From: an uncultured Saprospiraceae bacterium
GTDB taxonomy: Bacteria > Bacteroidota > Bacteroidia > Chitinophagales > Saprospiraceae
Direction of reading: 5' to 3'
Assembly (NCBI GenBank): GCA_938045585.1
Contig: CALIAU010000001.1
Location: forward strand, 62,001 to 126,000
Length of the DNA stretch: 64,000 nucleotides
Position 1 is the first letter of the stretch. The number at the start of each line of letters is the position of its first letter. This document shows positions 9,848-19,198 of this stretch, in pieces. The translations under genes and the position numbers were made by a program. The notes beneath the pieces were generated by a model. The model was given only the letters and a program-made list of their open reading frames with translations, was not told the origin of the DNA and did not search any database.

Positions 9848-12167
9848 CAGAATTTCCATATCTTTTATTTTACTCATTGCTTTTTTTACTTGTGATGCGC
9901 AGACGTGCACATTCACAGTAGATGGTGTTGTCTATGATGAAGCTTCGCAGTCTCCTTTGTCCTATGTAAATATCTATGTCCAGGAAACACAGTCTGGAAC
10001 AACAACAGATGAAGAGGGTAATTTCATGCTTGAAAACATTTGCCCTGGCGAATATCACTTTATACTTTCACACATAGGCTGTGAAGGCAAAAAGTTTCAT
10101 ATTGACATCGATCAGGATACAACAATCCGTCTTGCCTTATCACATACACACACGACCCTGGGTACCTTTACTGTCGAGGGCAAGAAAGAAGATTTTAGTA
10201 AGCAGGGAAATGTTTCTGTTAACCGACTGACGATAGAAGATAATACAAATCTTAATATTTCCGGAATGCTTGAAAACGAATCAGGCATTCATTTATTGAA
10301 AAACGGGAATGGTATTTCTAAACCAGTTGTCCATGGACTATATGGGAATCGTCTTTTGATTCTGAATAATGGAATTGCACAGAGTGGACAACAGTGGGGA
10401 AATGACCATAGCCCAGAGATAGATCCTTTTTCTGCAGATAAAATAAGCGTATTAAAAGGAGCAAGTGCAATCGAGTATGGAGGAGGAAATCTAGGGAGTG
10501 TCATTCTTTCTGAGCCGAAAAAGATTGAACGCGAACCGCATCTCCATGGACAGGTAAATTATATTTTTGATACAAATGGAAGAGGACATACCATAAATGC
10601 ACGTCTTGAAAAATATTCCTCAACCATACCTTGGCGACTCAACGGAACACTCAAGAAATTTGGCGATAAAAGTTCAGTGGATTACTTCCTGAATAATACG
10701 GGATTAGAAGAAGCTAACCTTTCTTTGCAGTTAGAAAAGAGCTGGAATGAAAATTTATTTTTTGATTTTTATGCAAGTACTTTCAATACAAGCCTAGGTA
10801 TATTGCGTGGTTCGCATATAGGGAATCTCACTGATTTAGAGGCAGCAATAAATAGTGAAGTGCCATTTAATACAGAGGATAATTTTAGTTATGACTTAGA
10901 GGCACCTAAGCAAGATGTATCTCATCATTTTGCAAAAGCGAAAATTAAATACTTTCTAAAAGAAAATCAAACGTTTGAATTTGTATTGGCAGGTCAGTTG
11001 AATGATAGAAAAGAGTTTGACATCAGAAGGGGAGAACGATCAGAAATACCAGCACTCAGCTTGAGGCAGTATACTACACATCTGGATTTTAAATATGCAC
11101 ATTATATAAATGAAGATTGGGTATTTAAATTAGGAAGCCAAAATGTGCTTACAGATAATACGAATGATCCTGAGACGGGCATCCTGCCACTGATTCCTGA
11201 TTATCGTAGTTTGAGAAATGCTGTCTTTAGCACTGTTTCTGGACGTGTACATAAGACCGCATTACACTTTGGCTTACGCTATGATTATGAGTATCAAAAT
11301 GCTCTGACCATAAGCAGTACTCTGCCAAGAGAGATCATACAATTTGAGAACCGGTTTAACAATGTCAGTGCTTTAATTGCTATAAAAAATAAAATTACCA
11401 AGGCACATTCTATAAGTTGGAAACTGGGCTTTGCGACTCGGAACCCGGCAATAAACGAACTCTATAGTGCAGGCTTGCATCAGGGTGTGAGTGGGATAGA
11501 AGAAGGAAATATAAATCTTAATACAGAGAAGGCCTTAAAGAATACCTTGGAATATATATGGTTAGCAAGTTCAAAATTTAGTATTAATGCGCTTGCCTAC
11601 TTTCAACGATTTAATGGGTATATTTTTTTAGAACCGCAGGATGAATTCCGTTTGACGATACGCGGTGCATTTCCAGTGTTTATATATCAACAGACGGATG
11701 CAAATATTTACGGCATTGATCTGTCTTCACAATTTACGCTCAGTCCATCCTTGGTGGGAGTCTTAAAATATAGCTATCTAAAAGGGCAGGAAAGAGAGAA
11801 TGATACCCCGCTCGTTTTTATGCCACCAAATAGTTTATTTGGGAGTCTTACTTACCGCGTTCAAAGTAATATAAAACTGTCTGAAGGATTTAGGATGGAG
11901 GACTCTGAGATAGAGCTAACGAATAGATTTGTATTTGAGCAAACGAATATCCTTCCAGAGCAAGATTTTATTCCACCTCCAGATGCGTATAATCTGCTAG
12001 GATTAAAATTCTCTACTAACCTGATCTTACCTAAATATAAGCTTCGATTTTTTGTCAAGGCAGACAATCTGCTGAATGCTAAATATCGCGACTATCTCAA
12101 TCGTCAAAGATACTTTGCTGATGACCTAGGTAGGAGTCTAAGCATGGGAGTTAACCTTAAGTTTTAA
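9837..12167 (+). CDS. TonB-dependent outer-membrane receptor with N-terminal CarboxypepD_reg-like domain
   Basis: FTVDGVVYDEASQSPLSYVNIYVQETQSGTTTDEEGNF, plug domain LLILNNGIAQSGQQWGNDHSPEIDPFSADKISVLKGASAIEYG, C-terminal barrel. ATG at 9837 overlaps the upstream gene by 11 nt. Confidence 0.9.
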   Translation: MWYSRISISFILLIAFFTCDAQTCTFTVDGVVYDEASQSPLSYVNIYVQETQSGTTTDEEGNFMLENICPGEYHFILSHIGCEGKKFHIDIDQDTTIRLALSHTHTTLGTFTVEGKKEDFSKQGNVSVNRLTIEDNTNLNISGMLENESGIHLLKNGNGISKPVVHGLYGNRLLILNNGIAQSGQQWGNDHSPEIDPFSADKISVLKGASAIEYGGGNLGSVILSEPKKIEREPHLHGQVNYIFDTNGRGHTINARLEKYSSTIPWRLNGTLKKFGDKSSVDYFLNNTGLEEANLSLQLEKSWNENLFFDFYASTFNTSLGILRGSHIGNLTDLEAAINSEVPFNTEDNFSYDLEAPKQDVSHHFAKAKIKYFLKENQTFEFVLAGQLNDRKEFDIRRGERSEIPALSLRQYTTHLDFKYAHYINEDWVFKLGSQNVLTDNTNDPETGILPLIPDYRSLRNAVFSTVSGRVHKTALHFGLRYDYEYQNALTISSTLPREIIQFENRFNNVSALIAIKNKITKAHSISWKLGFATRNPAINELYSAGLHQGVSGIEEGNINLNTEKALKNTLEYIWLASSKFSINALAYFQRFNGYIFLEPQDEFRLTIRGAFPVFIYQQTDANIYGIDLSSQFTLSPSLVGVLKYSYLKGQERENDTPLVFMPPNSLFGSLTYRVQSNIKLSEGFRMEDSEIELTNRFVFEQTNILPEQDFIPPPDAYNLLGLKFSTNLILPKYKLRFFVKADNLLNAKYRDYLNRQRYFADDLGRSLSMGVNLKF

Positions 12168-12210
12168 TGAGCTGTTTTTCTTGCTGTGCTATTACCATGA
12201 AGGTATGATT

Positions 12211-12355
12211 AGCTCCCGCGAGAAGGACCTGCCTGCGTGCACAAGCAGGCAGGTAGGAATGATTCTGTAAGAAGTCCGAAGGACCGTCTAGCCCATAGGA
12301 CTGAAGTCATGGATAGCCTGGTGCAGTCTGCCTGTAAGGCAGACTGCGCTCGCCC
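12211..12355. repeat. Intergenic GC-rich hairpin element (dispersed family copy 1)
   Basis: Stem-loops ACCTGCCTGC-gtgcacaa-GCAGGCAGGT (12227-12254), GTCC-gaa-GGAC (12274-12284), GCAGTCTGCC-tgtaa-GGCAGACTGC (12323-12347). Confidence 0.75.
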
Positions 12356-12391
12356 AAATTATACTTTAAGTAGCCTTAGCATATCAAAAAC

Positions 12392-12441
12392 TTTGGATAT
12401 TAAAATTAATCCGATATATTTGTCAAGACAACTATTGTCAA
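12392..12441 (+). promoter_or_regulatory. Bacteroidota-type promoter (TTTG-19 nt-TATATTTG) overlapped by operator TTGTCaaGACAActaTTGTCaa
   Basis: TTTG 12392-12395; TATATTTG 12415-12422; half-sites TTGTC/GACAA/TTGTC at 12420-12439. Confidence 0.7.
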
Positions 12442-12461
12442 TGCAACTAAAACATTAAGCA

Positions 12462-13586
12462 ATGAACTATATGACAAATCCAGCTCCTGAAGTGAGCAAC
12501 GATATCATGCCTATAAACGGAACAGACTATATTGAATTATATGTAAGTAATTCTAAGCAAGCGGCATATTACTATAAGGCGGCCTTTGGTTTTCATTCAG
12601 TTGCATATTCTGGATTGGAAACTGGGAATCAAGAAAGTGAATCGTATGTTGTAGGCCAGGACAAGATTAGGCTTGTATTTACTTCTCCCTTGCATAGTAA
12701 TTCAATCGTTGGAAAACATATAGACAAACATGGAGACGGTGTTAAGGTAAATGCACTTTGGGTAGACGATGCTACACAGGCTTACGAAGATGCAATCAGC
12801 CGAGGAGCAAAACATTACATGGCACCTACAGTAGAAAAAGATGAGCATGGACAGATTGTGCGCTCTGGAATTTACACCTATGGAGAAGTGGTGCATGTCT
12901 TTGTGGAACGAAAGGATTATACAGGCGTGTTTATGCCGGGATACAGAAAATGGGAGCCACGTTTTGAAGCGGAGCCTACAGGTCTAAAGTACGTAGATCA
13001 CATGGTAGGAAATGTAGAATTGGGAAATATGAATAAGTGGGTTAAGTTCTATGAGGATGTAATGGGCTTCAAGCAGATTCTTTCTTTTGATGATAAAGAT
13101 ATTTCAACAGAGTATACTGCCTTGATGAGTAAGGTGATGAGTAATGGCAACGGAAAAATAAAATTTCCAATTAATGAGCCAGCAGAAGGAAAAAAGAAAT
13201 CTCAGGTAGACGAGTATCTTGAATTTTATGAAGGCGAAGGTGTGCAACATGTTGCTATGGCAACGGATAATATTATAGCAACAGTGACTGCTCTCAGAGC
13301 GCGCGGTGTAGAATTTTTGGATATACCGGAGACCTACTATGAAGCCTTATTGGATAGAGTAGGAGAAATTGATGAGGATCTTGCGCCCCTAAAAGACTTA
13401 GGTATTCTTGTAGACCGAGATGAAGATGGTTACCTACTACAGATTTTTACAAAGACCGTTAATCCGCGTCCTACTATGTTTTTTGAAATCATACAAAGAA
13501 AGGGTGCTAACTCCTTTGGGAAAGGAAATTTTAAGGCGCTATTTGAAGCGATAGAAAGAGAGCAAGAATTAAGAGGTACCTTGTAG
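12462..13586 (+). CDS. hpd: 4-hydroxyphenylpyruvate dioxygenase
   Basis: Two vicinal-oxygen-chelate domains; YVDHMVGNVELGNMNKWVKFYEDVMGF, GVQHVAMATDNI, EDGYLLQIFTK, MFFEIIQRKG. Confidence 0.95.
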   Translation: MNYMTNPAPEVSNDIMPINGTDYIELYVSNSKQAAYYYKAAFGFHSVAYSGLETGNQESESYVVGQDKIRLVFTSPLHSNSIVGKHIDKHGDGVKVNALWVDDATQAYEDAISRGAKHYMAPTVEKDEHGQIVRSGIYTYGEVVHVFVERKDYTGVFMPGYRKWEPRFEAEPTGLKYVDHMVGNVELGNMNKWVKFYEDVMGFKQILSFDDKDISTEYTALMSKVMSNGNGKIKFPINEPAEGKKKSQVDEYLEFYEGEGVQHVAMATDNIIATVTALRARGVEFLDIPETYYEALLDRVGEIDEDLAPLKDLGILVDRDEDGYLLQIFTKTVNPRPTMFFEIIQRKGANSFGKGNFKALFEAIEREQELRGTL

Positions 13587-13598
13587 TCAGTTACATTC

Positions 13599-14051
13599 AT
13601 GACATCAAAAGAATCGAATAAGACGTCTAGGCGTGTTGGGTTTTTATTAGAGAGCACAACACGTGTGGTTAAATTAAGTTTTACGAAGGCGTTTAAAAAC
13701 TTAGGGATAGATATTACACCTGAACAGTGGGTGATTCTAGATACACTCTATCAACGCGGGGAGTTGTCACAAAATGCGCTTGCAGAAGCAGCGTATAAAA
13801 ATGCACCAACTATTTCTAGAATTATTGATAAGCTAGAGCAAAAGAATTTTGTCGCACGCTCTGAAGATGCTGAAGATCGCCGGAGAACGACTATCCGTAT
13901 TACCAAGCAGGGCATAAAAACGGCAACACTTTGTTATCCTGAAGTGTACAAATTGAGAGCACTTTCATGGGAAGGTTTGTCTGACAAAGATTATAAAACC
14001 TTACAAAGGATATTGGAAAAGGTGTTTAATAATAGTGAAACGTATTTGTGA
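13599..14051 (+). CDS. MarR-family transcriptional regulator
   Basis: wHTH with NAPTISRIIDKLEQKNFVARSEDAEDRRRTTIRITKQG; 12 nt downstream of hpd. Confidence 0.92.
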   Translation: MTSKESNKTSRRVGFLLESTTRVVKLSFTKAFKNLGIDITPEQWVILDTLYQRGELSQNALAEAAYKNAPTISRIIDKLEQKNFVARSEDAEDRRRTTIRITKQGIKTATLCYPEVYKLRALSWEGLSDKDYKTLQRILEKVFNNSETYL

Positions 14052-14094
14052 TTATTTTTTATCTAACTAGTTGATATAAAGTCTCTCAGTTTTT

Positions 14095-14988
14095 TTATTT
14101 CTTCTCAATACCCATCAATATACACATAGCTGTATGGCTATCTCCATTCAGTAAATAGGCCTGTGCTAGAAGTTCTAAGGAGGTAGATGTATTTTCTGAT
14201 TCTTGATCGAGTAGATCAGCTAATTCTGACTGTACTTTTGAAATTTCATCCTGTGTAGGGAGCGCTTCCATGTTGCCTAGCATGCCCAAGTTATTTCCAG
14301 TAAGGATATCGCTGTTTTTTATGTGATCGGGAAGATTATCAATGCCAATTCCGAGAGTACTCAATGGTTTTTCCACTTCAAAAAGGGCATCACCAGAAGC
14401 CCTACAATACCAATTGCCTCCTAGGCGTCCTACTAAATCCAAAGTGACCGTATCTAATCTATTCTCCTCTGTGAGGTAGTCTGGATGAATATGCATTTTT
14501 AAAACCTCTGAAATAACCATATTGCCCGCTCCCCCCTCTGTGCCTAATTCTATCACTTGTCGCACCTTGCATTCAAATGCTACAGGAGATTCAGCGACCC
14601 TTGGAGGACTTACCAGATCAGAAGAGATTTCCGTAAAGCCAGCTTTGATAAATTCATTTACACCCTTAGCGTAAGCGGTACTTGCTAAGGACATTTGTTG
14701 CACCATAGGAAAGTTCACCACGTTTATGACGACTTCTGCATGTTCTTTTACATTATGATAGGTGTGTTTTTGGGATCCATCACGTGCACTCACTGCTGGA
14801 GAAAAAACCAAAATGGGAGGATTAGTACTAAATGCATTGAAGAAACTATAGGGGGCTAAATTGACTTGACCATCCTTATCTACAGTACTTGCAAAGGCGA
14901 TAGGCCTAGGTCCAATGGCAGTGAGTAGATAGGAGAAACGCTCTCTTTGCGAAATCGAATTTAAATCAATACTTAGGTATTCTTTCAT
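14095..14988 (-). CDS. Flavin reductase family (FMN-binding split barrel) protein
   Basis: YLLTAIGPRPIAFASTVDKDGQVNLAPYSFFNAFSTNPPILVFSP. Confidence 0.9.
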   Translation of the reverse strand: MKEYLSIDLNSISQRERFSYLLTAIGPRPIAFASTVDKDGQVNLAPYSFFNAFSTNPPILVFSPAVSARDGSQKHTYHNVKEHAEVVINVVNFPMVQQMSLASTAYAKGVNEFIKAGFTEISSDLVSPPRVAESPVAFECKVRQVIELGTEGGAGNMVISEVLKMHIHPDYLTEENRLDTVTLDLVGRLGGNWYCRASGDALFEVEKPLSTLGIGIDNLPDHIKNSDILTGNNLGMLGNMEALPTQDEISKVQSELADLLDQESENTSTSLELLAQAYLLNGDSHTAMCILMGIEKK

Positions 14989-15003
14989 AATGTAGTTTCA
15001 AAA

Positions 15004-16236
15004 TTATTTTGCTGCTAAGACCTGAGCGCGCACCTCGCCAAAACCCACGCGTATTCCATCTTTTTCACAATGGCCGCGCATGACTATTGTGTCGTTATCT
15101 TTAATAAATTTGCGTTCAGCTCCATCTCGTAAAGGAATTGTTTTTTTACCCGCATAACTCATCTCTAACATAGAGCCAAAGGATCGTTCATCTTTCCCAC
15201 TGATAGTACCTGAAGCCATCATATCACCTACATGGACATTGCAACCGTTAACCGTGTGGTGAGCAAGTTGCTGTGCCATATTCCAATACATGTATTTAAA
15301 GTTTGACTCACTAATTACTGTTTCTGATCCATTTTCTGGCGTTAGGGAAACCTCTAGCTTTAAATCAATGTTGCGGACTCCCTGATACTTTAGATAATCT
15401 AATACTTCCGGTTCTTGCTTAGGACCTGGAACCCTAAACCTATCGAGGGCTTCTAGTGTGACTACCCAGGGTGAGATCGAACTGGCAAAACTTTTCCCGA
15501 GGAAGGGACCTAGCGGGACATATTCCCACTTTTGAATGTCTCGCGCACTCCAATCATTGAATAGAACCAAACCAAAAATATGTTCTTCTGCTGCTTCCGT
15601 ACTAATAGAATCGGATAGCTGCGTTTCTTTCCCTATAATAAAGCCCACCTCTAATTCAAAATCCAATAATTTACAAGGCCCAAAAACAGGTGGACCATCT
15701 GCTGGCTTCATCTGTCCCTTCGGTCTATGAATATTTACACCAGACTCTACAATAGAACTTGCTCTTCCATGATAACCCACAGGAAGATGTCTCCAGTTCG
15801 GTAGCAGAGCATTTTCAGGATCTCTAAAGAGCTTCCCTAAGTTCGTAGCATGTTCTATACTGCTATAAAAATCTGTATAGTCTGTTACCTTCACAGGCAT
15901 GTGCACCTGCACCTCAGCTTCGTCTAGAAATACTTGTGGATTATGTTTTAAGATACTTTGATCATCCGTAAGCATTTCTTGAATCTTCTTTCTTACAGCC
16001 TTTGTTTTTTCCTTGCCTTCTGCAATGAAATCATTCAAGAAGTCTGCATTAAAGACATCAGGAAGTACACCTAAAGATGAAAATACATCTAACTTGGCAA
16101 GCGCATACAGATCAATTATGGAATCGCCTATACGCGTTGCTACACGCTTAGAAAGACTTGCAGATGAAATAATACCAAATGGAATATTGTGGATACTAAA
16201 ATCTGATGTGGGATCTAATTTAAACCAACTCTTCAT
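15004..16236 (-). CDS. fahA: Fumarylacetoacetase
   Basis: YTDFYSSIEHATNLGKLFRDPENALLPNWRHLPVGYHGRASS; VLFNDWSARDIQKWEYVPLGPFLGKSFASSISPWVV. Confidence 0.96.
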   Translation of the reverse strand: MKSWFKLDPTSDFSIHNIPFGIISSASLSKRVATRIGDSIIDLYALAKLDVFSSLGVLPDVFNADFLNDFIAEGKEKTKAVRKKIQEMLTDDQSILKHNPQVFLDEAEVQVHMPVKVTDYTDFYSSIEHATNLGKLFRDPENALLPNWRHLPVGYHGRASSIVESGVNIHRPKGQMKPADGPPVFGPCKLLDFELEVGFIIGKETQLSDSISTEAAEEHIFGLVLFNDWSARDIQKWEYVPLGPFLGKSFASSISPWVVTLEALDRFRVPGPKQEPEVLDYLKYQGVRNIDLKLEVSLTPENGSETVISESNFKYMYWNMAQQLAHHTVNGCNVHVGDMMASGTISGKDERSFGSMLEMSYAGKKTIPLRDGAERKFIKDNDTIVMRGHCEKDGIRVGFGEVRAQVLAAK

Positions 16237-16255
16237 TTTCTTTTGTTCATGTTAA

Positions 16256-17422
16256 TTAATGTGCGCCCTCTAACCAAGACTGATAATATTTACCATCATC
16301 GATGGCAAGAGCCGCCTCAGTTATCATTAGAGGCTTAAATGTATCTATCATCACAGCCAGTTCTTCCGTTTGCTTTTGTCCTATGCTACGTTCATAAGCA
16401 CCTGGGTGCGGGCCGTGTGGAATACCTCCTGGATGCAAAGTCATATAGCCTGGCCCTATGTCGTTTCTACTCATAAAATCACCATCGACATAATACAACA
16501 ATTCGTCTGAATCGATATTACTATGGTTATAAGGAGCTGGTATCGCATTGGGGTGATAATCATACAGTCGAGGGCAAAAAGAACAAATCACGAAGGCCTT
16601 TGTTTCGAAGGTTTGATGAACAGGCGGTGGCTGATGAACTCTTCCTGTAATAGGCTCAAAATTATGAATAGAAAAACCATACGGAAAGTTATATCCATCC
16701 CAGCCCACTACATCAAAAGGATGCGACTTGTACACAAGCGAGTGTAGATGCCCTTGCTTTTTAATTTTCATCAAAAACGAACCCGTTTCGTCATGTGTTT
16801 CAAGTTCGTATGGAAGTTTGTAATCTCTTTCACAATAAGGTGAATGTTCAAGCAATTGCCCAAAATAATTTCGGTAACGCTTGGGAGAATAGATAGGGTG
16901 GAAAGATTCAGCATAAAGAATCCTATTCTCTTCTGTGTCAAATTCAATTTGATAAATCATCCCTCGGGGAATAATAAGGTAGTCCCCATATTCAAAGTCT
17001 ATATTTCCTAGTAGAGTCCTGAGTTTTCCCGATCCTTTGTGGATAAAAAGCATTTCGTCCGCATCTGCATTTTTATAGAAGTACTCTGTCAGCGACTTTC
17101 TAGGTGCTGCAACTCCAATGTGTACGTCATTATTAGCCAACATAGTTTTGCGACTCTCTAAATAATCATCTTCTGCTGCGATATTGTATCCAAGAAGTTT
17201 TCTTGCCTTCATGTTTTTTGAAACAGATATTTTTGGAGATACATCTATAGATTCTCCTATTTCACTTACCATGGTGGGACGATGGTTGTGATACATGAGA
17301 GAGGACATACCATCAAAGCCTATGGTTCCGAATAGCTGTTCATAATATAAATTACCGTCTGGTTTCCTAAAGGTAGTGTGGCGTTTTGGAGGAACTTTCC
17401 CGAGTCTGTGATATAAAGGCAT
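16256..17422 (-). CDS. hmgA: Homogentisate 1,2-dioxygenase
   Basis: YHRLGKVPPKRHTTFRKPDGNLYYEQLFGTIGFDGMSSLMYH; HPGGIPHGPHPGAYERS. Confidence 0.94.
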   Translation of the reverse strand: MPLYHRLGKVPPKRHTTFRKPDGNLYYEQLFGTIGFDGMSSLMYHNHRPTMVSEIGESIDVSPKISVSKNMKARKLLGYNIAAEDDYLESRKTMLANNDVHIGVAAPRKSLTEYFYKNADADEMLFIHKGSGKLRTLLGNIDFEYGDYLIIPRGMIYQIEFDTEENRILYAESFHPIYSPKRYRNYFGQLLEHSPYCERDYKLPYELETHDETGSFLMKIKKQGHLHSLVYKSHPFDVVGWDGYNFPYGFSIHNFEPITGRVHQPPPVHQTFETKAFVICSFCPRLYDYHPNAIPAPYNHSNIDSDELLYYVDGDFMSRNDIGPGYMTLHPGGIPHGPHPGAYERSIGQKQTEELAVMIDTFKPLMITEAALAIDDGKYYQSWLEGAH

Positions 17423-17449
17423 AGTCCAATTATTTTGTTGTGTCTAATA

Positions 17450-17467
17450 TACTAACAATTGTTAGTA
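17450..17467. promoter_or_regulatory. Perfect 18-bp palindrome TACTAACAATTGTTAGTA, candidate TetR operator (hmgA-proximal)
   Basis: Inverted repeat in the hmgA/tetR divergent intergenic region; near-identical copy at 17526-17543. Confidence 0.82.
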
Positions 17468-17525
17468 AACTCTAAGTTATATTCGTATAATTGAGTAGAA
17501 CACCTAATATTTATAGGTAAATAGA

Positions 17526-17543
17526 TACTAACAACTGTTAGTA
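17526..17543. promoter_or_regulatory. Near-perfect palindrome TACTAACAACTGTTAGTA, second candidate TetR operator (tetR-proximal)
   Basis: Differs from the 17450 copy only at the centre. Confidence 0.82.
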
Positions 17544-17560
17544 TTGATATTGATTTTAGT

Positions 17561-18136
17561 ATGAATAGAAAAATCTCAGAAGCTGATATTTATAGATCTA
17601 CGCTCAAGGGTATTTACCATCAGGGCTATAAGTCTACTACCATGCGTGCCATCGCAGCAGATATCGGGATAGAAGCTGCCACTATTTATAATTATGTCGA
17701 TAGTAAAGAACAACTACTAGAAACCCTGCTGTTTGAAATTGCTGATAAGTTTCTTGAAGGCGTGATACACATAGATGAATCTTCATATGCACCTTTGGAT
17801 AAAATCAAACAATTTGTCGCGCTGAATATAAACTTAAGTAGAAGCTATCCATACCAGGTTTCGTTATTAGTAAACGAATGGCGTCATTTAAAATCAAATA
17901 AGCAAGAAAAGTTTCTTGCGCATAGAAAAGCCTATGAAGACATTGTAGCTAAGATAATTCAAGAAGCTATTGATTGTGGTGATTTACGAGATGTGCATGT
18001 AGATATATTGAAGAATACAATCTTGTCTGCCGTACGTTGGCTCTTTTCTTGGCTGCCTGAAAACAAAGAGAAAATAAATCCAGTAGAAATGGAGAAACAC
18101 ATTTTGGAATTAATTTTAAACGGAATATCAAAATAA
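17561..18136 (+). CDS. TetR/AcrR-family transcriptional regulator
   Basis: N-terminal HTH YHQGYKSTTMRAIAADIGIEAATIYNYVDSKEQLLETLLFEI. Confidence 0.93.
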   Translation: MNRKISEADIYRSTLKGIYHQGYKSTTMRAIAADIGIEAATIYNYVDSKEQLLETLLFEIADKFLEGVIHIDESSYAPLDKIKQFVALNINLSRSYPYQVSLLVNEWRHLKSNKQEKFLAHRKAYEDIVAKIIQEAIDCGDLRDVHVDILKNTILSAVRWLFSWLPENKEKINPVEMEKHILELILNGISK

Positions 18137-18143
18137 AATAAAT

Positions 18144-18482
18144 ATGTCAAAATTTGTCTATAAAGTTCGATGCCTAGTTGAACAAGATGTAGCCGAAAAA
18201 TGGGTAAGATTTTTTTTAGATAAACATCTTGCGGATGTTATGAATACAGGTTACTTTACTAAGTGCAAATTCTTCGAAATACAAACCAATAGTAAATTAA
18301 CTAGAACATTTTGTTCTGAGTACTATTATGAAAAAGAAGAAGACTTAGAAGCATACAATCAAAACTCTGCTAGTTCCTTAAAAACAGAAACAAAAGATCT
18401 CTTTGGCGATAAGTTTTCTTGTCAACGAGAATTATTAGTACAAATCGGTGCTATAAAACGAGCAGAACTTACTAGTGTATAA
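18144..18482 (+). CDS. DUF4286-family protein
   Basis: Small conserved Bacteroidota protein (FVYKVRCLVEQDVAEKWVRFFLDKHLADVMNTGYF); 7 nt after tetR. Confidence 0.7.
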   Translation: MSKFVYKVRCLVEQDVAEKWVRFFLDKHLADVMNTGYFTKCKFFEIQTNSKLTRTFCSEYYYEKEEDLEAYNQNSASSLKTETKDLFGDKFSCQRELLVQIGAIKRAELTSV

Positions 18483-18493
18483 TAACATGAGCT

Positions 18494-18868
18494 CTAAGCA
18501 CTCAACAATGATTTAAATCTGTCCCTATAAGCATACACCAGGATAAGCCCTAAGACGAAACCTACTATTGCACCAACAATATTTTTAGGATCATGAAGTG
18601 CATGAAATAATATTGCATTAAACATGATTGCAATCAAGAAGGTGAGAGCTAGTGGAACAAATTTATTACTTATTAATGCTAATCCCCCCAAAATTTCAAG
18701 CACACCAATTATTTTCATAAATCCAGAGCTGGCATAAATACCCATTAGTGTACCACCATCTCCTGGTATAGGAGGAAAAGGCATAAAGTTTAAAAATTTG
18801 TTTAATCCGAAAATAAGGCAGAATAGTCCAAATAGAATACGGACTCCCATGGTTACTTTATTGTTCAT
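18494..18868 (-). CDS. DoxX-family membrane protein
   Basis: MNNKVTMGVRILFGLFCLIFGLNKFLNFMP...GVLEILGGLALI; internal ATG at 18868 chosen over the listed 18925. Confidence 0.82.
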   Translation of the reverse strand: MNNKVTMGVRILFGLFCLIFGLNKFLNFMPFPPIPGDGGTLMGIYASSGFMKIIGVLEILGGLALISNKFVPLALTFLIAIMFNAILFHALHDPKNIVGAIVGFVLGLILVYAYRDRFKSLLSA

Positions 18869-18985
18869 AAGTGATTGTTTTGTTGTATTAAAGTACAAAA
18901 AATCTCTAAAGTAAATTGCAAGCAAAAGTTCTTTTAATGGCGGAAAGGAAAATTATCTCTACATTTACTGAGTAACAATTGAAAA

Positions 18986-19198
18986 ATGAAAGAAACTAGT
19001 ATTACAGCTCTCGTATTTCTCATTTTGGGTGGCACTATAGTCTGGGGTATCTTGACGGGGATTTTTAAAATGGTAGGTAAAGAATGGACGGAAGGTTCTT
19101 TTAATGCACAAGCTATTTGGAATCTTTTTAAGTGGCCTGCAATCGCACTTATCTTACTCTTAGTTTACATTTTTGCTATCATGCCTAGAATCCAATGA
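18986..19198 (+). CDS. Small two-TM membrane protein
   Basis: 70 aa, two hydrophobic segments; its stop overlaps the next start (ATGA, 19195-19198). Confidence 0.6.
   Translation: MKETSITALVFLILGGTIVWGILTGIFKMVGKEWTEGSFNAQAIWNLFKWPAIALILLLVYIFAIMPRIQ

Noticed and set aside
9520-9916. Minus-strand ORFs inside the lipoprotein gene
   Set aside because: Low-complexity antisense frames of an acidic coding sequence.
12237-12458. 73-aa + ORF upstream of hpd
   Set aside because: Lies in the hairpin-repeat block and runs over the hpd promoter; no protein-like features.
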